A stretch of DNA of 7,990 bases, from contig RPOS01000297.1 of NCBI GenBank assembly GCA_003820635.1, positions 1 through 7,990 of the forward strand. Reading direction: 5' to 3'. Position numbers and translations under genes: made by a program. Position 1 is the stretch's first letter, and each line of letters opens with the position of its first letter. Source of the DNA: Verrucomicrobiaceae bacterium. GTDB lineage: Bacteria; Verrucomicrobiota; Verrucomicrobiae; Verrucomicrobiales; Akkermansiaceae. Positions 5,592-7,990 of this stretch are shown here, piece by piece. The notes under the pieces are model-generated. The model made no database searches and was not told where the DNA came from. It was given only the letters and a program-made list of their open reading frames with translations.

Positions 5592-6053
5592 GTGCAGTTA
5601 TCTGACTTTGACAAAAGTAGAGTTAGGTATCACCTGGGCTACTTTACCGTGTCCGTGCCAGCTGGTGATTACAGCAGGCTAGAGGAAGCAATGAATACCG
5701 TTCCGGATTCATACTTCTATGACAAGGTTGTCATTCAACTTGGTCGGTGCGATACGGCTGAGAAGAAAACAGAAGTTGCATCGACACCTTCTACACGAAT
5801 TGAAAGCATTCTCGGAGACGTGGACCGCACAATTCGCTCCAGCAATGCCAAGGAGGCGCTAAAGGTTTGGGACGAGATTTATCTCTACGAAACCAATCGT
5901 CTTGCTGGCATCCTGTACGTTCCCAACTACAAAGATCCCTTCCAGGCTCGTTACCGTTACGAACGCTCTGGTGCTGAATTTATCCAGGCATTACCTGGAC
6001 CTGCCGACACCGCAGTTGGCTCACGTCTTTATTTACATGAGGTTTGGAGGTAA
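5592..6053 (+). CDS. Conserved-looking 153-residue protein, function unknown
   Basis: The protein starts at GTG 5592 with GAAAGG at 5581-5586 as ribosome site; there is no better ATG. It is soluble and mixed alpha/beta. Residues 1-50 hold RVRYHLGYFTVSVPAGDY and a helical EEAMNTV region. A variable Thr/Ser-rich linker follows, then a helical section around LGDVDRTI and ALKVWDEIYLYETNRLAGIL. The end, RYRYERSGAEFIQALPGPAD and SRLYLHEVW, is dense in aromatic and charged residues and looks well conserved. No catalytic motif is seen. Its place between virion hydrolase genes suggests a structural role such as connector or tail component, but this is inference only. Its stop is immediately downstream of the next gene's ribosome site, so translation of the two is probably coupled. 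Confidence 0.75.
   Translation: MQLSDFDKSRVRYHLGYFTVSVPAGDYSRLEEAMNTVPDSYFYDKVVIQLGRCDTAEKKTEVASTPSTRIESILGDVDRTIRSSNAKEALKVWDEIYLYETNRLAGILYVPNYKDPFQARYRYERSGAEFIQALPGPADTAVGSRLYLHEVWR
6046..6050 (+). promoter_or_regulatory. Ribosome binding site that fixes the start at 6056
   Basis: GGAGG lies 5 nt before ATG 6056 and overlaps the last codon of the preceding gene. The frame could be extended to a TTG at 6044, but that codon overlaps this site, so ATG 6056 is the better start. Confidence 0.8.
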
Positions 6054-6055
6054 TT

Positions 6056-6883
6056 ATGGCCATGGACATTTTTAAGGCGATTAAAGACGCCGGCGTGGTA
6101 TCTTCTGTTTTTCAAAGACCGCAGCCCAAGCCTAAAACTTTTATTGAGATGGCTGCAGCTGCACCGATGGCTGCGTCTCCTTTATTCAAATTTCCGGGCC
6201 AAAAAACAGATTACGCCGTTCCAGTAAGATCTTCTGTTCCTCCAGCTGCCTCTGCAACCCCTCTTGCTAGTTCCTCGACACCAGCAGAGCGTGCATATCA
6301 AGCTGAAAAAGCACGGGTCGCGCAATTGACTGCACAAGACCCTGAGCTTCAGCGTTATGAAAAAGCACGTGCTGCTGCCAAAAGCCAAGAGGAGATGAAT
6401 GCTGCTCGTGATATTGGCATGCAAATTTGGGCGCAGCGCAACCCTAAACTTGCGGCCAAGGTCAAGCCTGGCCAAAGTGGTTACGAAGCCATTCAGAATC
6501 AAATCAATGTAGGTCTTATGGGCGCCCCAGCAGATCTGCCTTTTGCTCCGGACTCCTTGTTGAGCGAAGGTGCAATGCAGTCTATTCCTTCTTACGTAGG
6601 CGCATCCGATCTTCAACCTATTGGAACTCCACTGCCAGCCACCACATTCAATACTCCTGAAAATCAACTAAAGTCTCAGATGTTTAATCGCTTCTTGAGC
6701 GAACAGTCTCAGCCCCTCGTGGGGCCACCTCCAACTAATCCGGCGGAAGCAACCTATGCTGGTGCAACCAACCTGCAGCCAGCCGGGGACATTTCCTTAG
6801 AGGCTTTCTCGTTTAATACCCCTGCCGAACAACGGCGAGCAGCATTATTTGCTTCGTTACTCGGACAAGCCAACAGTCGTTGA
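6056..6883 (+). CDS. Repeat-containing probable virion protein, function unknown
   Basis: From ATG 6056 the product has 275 residues. Residues 1-80 are Ala/Pro/Ser-rich and probably disordered. Residues about 80-150 are charged and helical, around ERAYQAEKARVAQL, LQRYEKARAAAKSQEE and ARDIGMQIWAQRNPK. The C-terminal third contains two diverged copies of a unit of about 38 residues, at 180-217 and 234-271. Each opens with Y-[VA]-G-A-x-x-L-Q-P, continues through FNTP and ends in an amphipathic helix (QMFNRFLSEQ; AALFASLLGQ). No enzyme motif or membrane segment is visible. Repeated short helices suggest an adaptor that binds something twice. It is encoded between the two hydrolase genes, so a tail or internal virion role is likely. 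I do not recognise the family. Confidence 0.75.
   Translation: MAMDIFKAIKDAGVVSSVFQRPQPKPKTFIEMAAAAPMAASPLFKFPGQKTDYAVPVRSSVPPAASATPLASSSTPAERAYQAEKARVAQLTAQDPELQRYEKARAAAKSQEEMNAARDIGMQIWAQRNPKLAAKVKPGQSGYEAIQNQINVGLMGAPADLPFAPDSLLSEGAMQSIPSYVGASDLQPIGTPLPATTFNTPENQLKSQMFNRFLSEQSQPLVGPPPTNPAEATYAGATNLQPAGDISLEAFSFNTPAEQRRAALFASLLGQANSR
6593..6706 (+). repeat. C-terminal protein repeat, copy A
   Basis: This copy encodes residues 180-217 of the preceding gene, opening with YVGASDLQP and holding FNTPENQLKSQMFNRFL. It aligns with copy B at 6755-6868 at protein level; the DNA has diverged, so the duplication is old and kept by selection on protein. Confidence 0.6.
6755..6868 (+). repeat. C-terminal protein repeat, copy B
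   Basis: This copy encodes residues 234-271, opening with YAGATNLQP and holding FNTPAEQRRAALFASLL. It starts 54 codons after copy A. The separating segment is Pro-rich (PLVGPPPTNPAE). Confidence 0.6.
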
Positions 6884-6970
6884 TATTCCTGGCGTTGCAT
6901 AGCATGTAAGCCCAGCCAACTGGACGCGAATCCTTTGATTCATGGGAGCCAGTGTTGTTGCTTTAAAACC
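6884..6970 (+). other. Non-coding stretch with a possible stem-loop
   Basis: No plausible gene covers these 87 nt. ACTGG/CCAGT could form an outer stem around GAATC/GATTC with a CTTT loop (about 6919-6955). The T-arm-like CGAATCC is not supported by an acceptor stem or anticodon arm, so it is not a tRNA. A 10-codon frame (6942-6974) overlaps the next ORF by ATGA. Confidence 0.3.
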
Positions 6971-7093
6971 ATGATTCTCTGCCCTAAGTTTGTTAAACGT
7001 ACTTTGACCTATTTAGCTACGGCTCTTGCGCTGCAAACCGTCTTTATCCCTGGTCTCAAGGCAAGTTCAAACTGGGTAGGAGCTAGAGGTTAA
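6971..7093 (+). CDS. Possible 40-residue protein with signal-peptide-like N-terminus
   Basis: The ORF starts at ATG 6971 and ends at TAA 7091-7093, 7 nt before the lytic enzyme ATG. The product begins MILCPKFVKR, a positively charged start, followed by a hydrophobic run (LTYLATALALQTVFIPGL) and then KASSNWVGARG. This looks like a signal peptide with a GLKA/SS cleavage point, or a single membrane anchor. No Shine-Dalgarno sequence is visible before it, which weakens the call. If real, its position just before a cell-wall hydrolase would fit a lysis-associated small membrane protein. Its end is close enough to the next gene for coupled translation. The pattern is clear but short, so a chance ORF cannot be excluded. 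Confidence 0.4.
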   Translation: MILCPKFVKRTLTYLATALALQTVFIPGLKASSNWVGARG

Positions 7094-7100
7094 ACCAAAA

Positions 7101-7832
7101 ATGACTACCGGACGCATTGGCACATTACGACCAGAAGATCGTGCAGCTGTGTTCCAAACAGCGCAACGTCTTGGGCTGGACCCCTATGAATTTGGTGCGT
7201 TAATCCACCAGGAGTCTAACTTTAGGCCGAACGTGTATGGCGGTGCTGGCGGTAACTACTATGGCTTAATCCAATTTGGTGGGCCGGAACGAGCCAAGTA
7301 TCTAAAGCAAGAAAAACTTGGCAAATACACGATTGCCGAACAGTTGCCTGCCGTTGAGAGATTCCTTACCGACCGTGGTTTCAAGCCAGGTCAGATGGGA
7401 ATCGACCGTGCATATGCAACAATTCTCGGTGGCAACCCAAATGTAAACTTGAATGCCAAAGATTCTTTTGGCACTTCTGTTGCATCTTCTCTTCCTGGGT
7501 TTAAACCAGGGGGGAGACGTTACAAAGAAGCTCAAGCAACATTGGGTGATCCCCTAACTTCTTCATCGACAGCGGCGCAACTTGCTGGAGCATCTTCATC
7601 TACTGCTACTGCGCAGCCTGCTGGAGCATCTGGTTTAGATGCCAAGAAATTCCTTGAGGGTTTTATCCTTAAGAACTTGTTGGTTAATCAGACGCTCAAA
7701 GAGCCAACAGTGCAAGAGCAAATGCTCAAGTCACTGTTTCGGCGTCCAGCAACAGAGCTGGAATCTGACATAAACGTGGCGTCTCTATACACGCCACGCA
7801 GTTCCTTTTTAGAATCGTTAACTCAGTTCTGA
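7101..7832 (+). CDS. Lytic-transglycosylase-like cell-wall hydrolase with C-terminal tail
   Basis: The 243-residue protein has an N-terminal lysozyme-like domain (about 8-145). The motif ALIHQESNFRPN supplies the catalytic glutamate E38, and YYGLIQFGG (53-61) is the second SLT-family hallmark. It would cut glycan strands of peptidoglycan. A Ser/Thr/Ala linker (about 150-178) follows with a 12-codon duplication, then a helical tail of about 65 residues. Residues 190-209 of the tail share an ungapped motif with the peptidase at 4929. There is no signal peptide, as is usual for a virion-carried enzyme used in DNA entry; an endolysin role is less likely but possible. The ribosome site AGAGG (7085-7089) is weak and spaced 11 nt away. 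A strong terminator follows the stop. Confidence 0.85.
   Translation: MTTGRIGTLRPEDRAAVFQTAQRLGLDPYEFGALIHQESNFRPNVYGGAGGNYYGLIQFGGPERAKYLKQEKLGKYTIAEQLPAVERFLTDRGFKPGQMGIDRAYATILGGNPNVNLNAKDSFGTSVASSLPGFKPGGRRYKEAQATLGDPLTSSSTAAQLAGASSSTATAQPAGASGLDAKKFLEGFILKNLLVNQTLKEPTVQEQMLKSLFRRPATELESDINVASLYTPRSSFLESLTQF
7575..7631 (+). repeat. Short tandem duplication in the enzyme linker
   Basis: Two 21-nt copies (7575-7595 and 7611-7631) differ at two positions and are 36 nt apart, so one period is 12 codons. They encode AQLAGAS and AQPAGAS within the Ser/Thr/Ala linker, a typical in-frame linker expansion. Confidence 0.7.
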
Positions 7833-7990
7833 TCTTTGGGCTTCACATGTGTGGAGCCTTTTTTGTCGTGCCGTTCTTTTGAAAAAGCCTTCTCTAAAGG
7901 CCAATTATTATTTAATCGTTTCTGCATTGACTGCGGACTGATACCCACTTCTGCAGCCCAATCTGAAATACACATTGTTTTTCCTTCAAA
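7823..7990 (-). CDS. HTH-containing protein fragment, likely the end of a homing-endonuclease-type gene (partial)
   Basis: The frame is open from the right edge to a stop at 7823-7825. The visible product includes FEGKT, then MCISDWAAEVGISPQSMQKR and LNNNWPLEKAFSKER. This is the helix-turn-helix pattern (xIxxWAxxxGIxxxxxxxRLxxxWxxxxA) common at the C-terminus of phage HNH and AP2-type endonucleases and in small phage DNA-binding proteins. ATG 7975 could start a 50-residue protein, but the family-like FEGKT before it argues that the gene continues beyond the window. Its last codons run through the terminator hairpin and overlap the end of the convergent lytic enzyme gene by 10 nt. The opposite orientation to the structural genes fits an inserted free-standing element. 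Confidence 0.6.
   Translation of the reverse strand, partial: FEGKTMCISDWAAEVGISPQSMQKRLNNNWPLEKAFSKERHDKKGSTHVKPKDQN
7839..7864 (+). terminator. Strong rho-independent terminator after the lytic enzyme gene
   Basis: GGCTTCAC (7839-7846) pairs with GTGGAGCC (7851-7858), with one G-U pair, around ATGT, and six T residues follow. It begins 7 nt after the stop codon and should end the plus-strand operon. It also overlaps the end of the minus-strand gene. Confidence 0.9.

Noticed and set aside
6915..6945. A tRNA-like T-arm (CGAATCC).
   Set aside because: No acceptor stem, D-arm or anticodon arm can be drawn around it.
1..7990. A CRISPR array, insertion sequence or attachment site.
   Set aside because: No regularly spaced repeats, transposase frame, terminal inverted repeats or tRNA-end-like repeat were seen.

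Overview
The window looks like part of the virion-gene module of a tailed double-stranded DNA phage, most likely one infecting cyanobacteria. Six large plus-strand genes with good ribosome sites, short gaps and no metabolic genes include a major capsid protein of HK97-fold type and two virion-type cell-wall hydrolases. The cyanobacterial link rests on the general look of the proteins and on a group I intron whose core resembles cyanobacterial and plastid tRNA-Leu introns. Both are judged by eye, so the host assignment is inference.

Left part (1-1475): a Pro/Gln-rich probable scaffold or assembly protein (20-946), then a very Ala/Gly-rich small protein (951-1475). Next comes a leader with a 16-bp palindrome and a strong ribosome site.

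Centre (1573-4407): the major capsid gene is split. A GTG-initiated 9-nt first exon (Met-Phe-Ile) is followed by a group I intron of about 823 nt (1582-2404) and then the main exon (2405-3565), giving a predicted 389-residue protein. An HNH homing endonuclease gene (1587-2141) lies on the opposite strand inside the intron, apparently filling the P1 loop. A probable capsid-associated protein follows (3601-4407).

Right part (4408-7832): an SH3-like/helix-hairpin-helix protein (4448-4858) ends at a textbook terminator (4879-4902). After it come an M15-type peptidase (4929-5552), an unidentified 153-residue protein (5592-6053), a repeat-containing protein (6056-6883), a short non-coding stretch, a 40-codon ORF with a signal-peptide-like N-terminus (6971-7093), and a lytic-transglycosylase-like protein (7101-7832). 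That last gene ends at a second strong terminator (7839-7864). At the right edge a minus-strand gene fragment encodes an HTH segment of the kind found at the ends of phage HNH endonucleases.

How the genes may work together: scaffold and capsid genes build the head, and the two hydrolases would open the cell wall (peptide and glycan strands) during entry. The hydrolases share an ungapped 20-residue C-terminal motif with 9 identities, which suggests a common docking tail. The strongest unusual signals are the intron three codons into the capsid gene with an antisense endonuclease, and this shared hydrolase tail.
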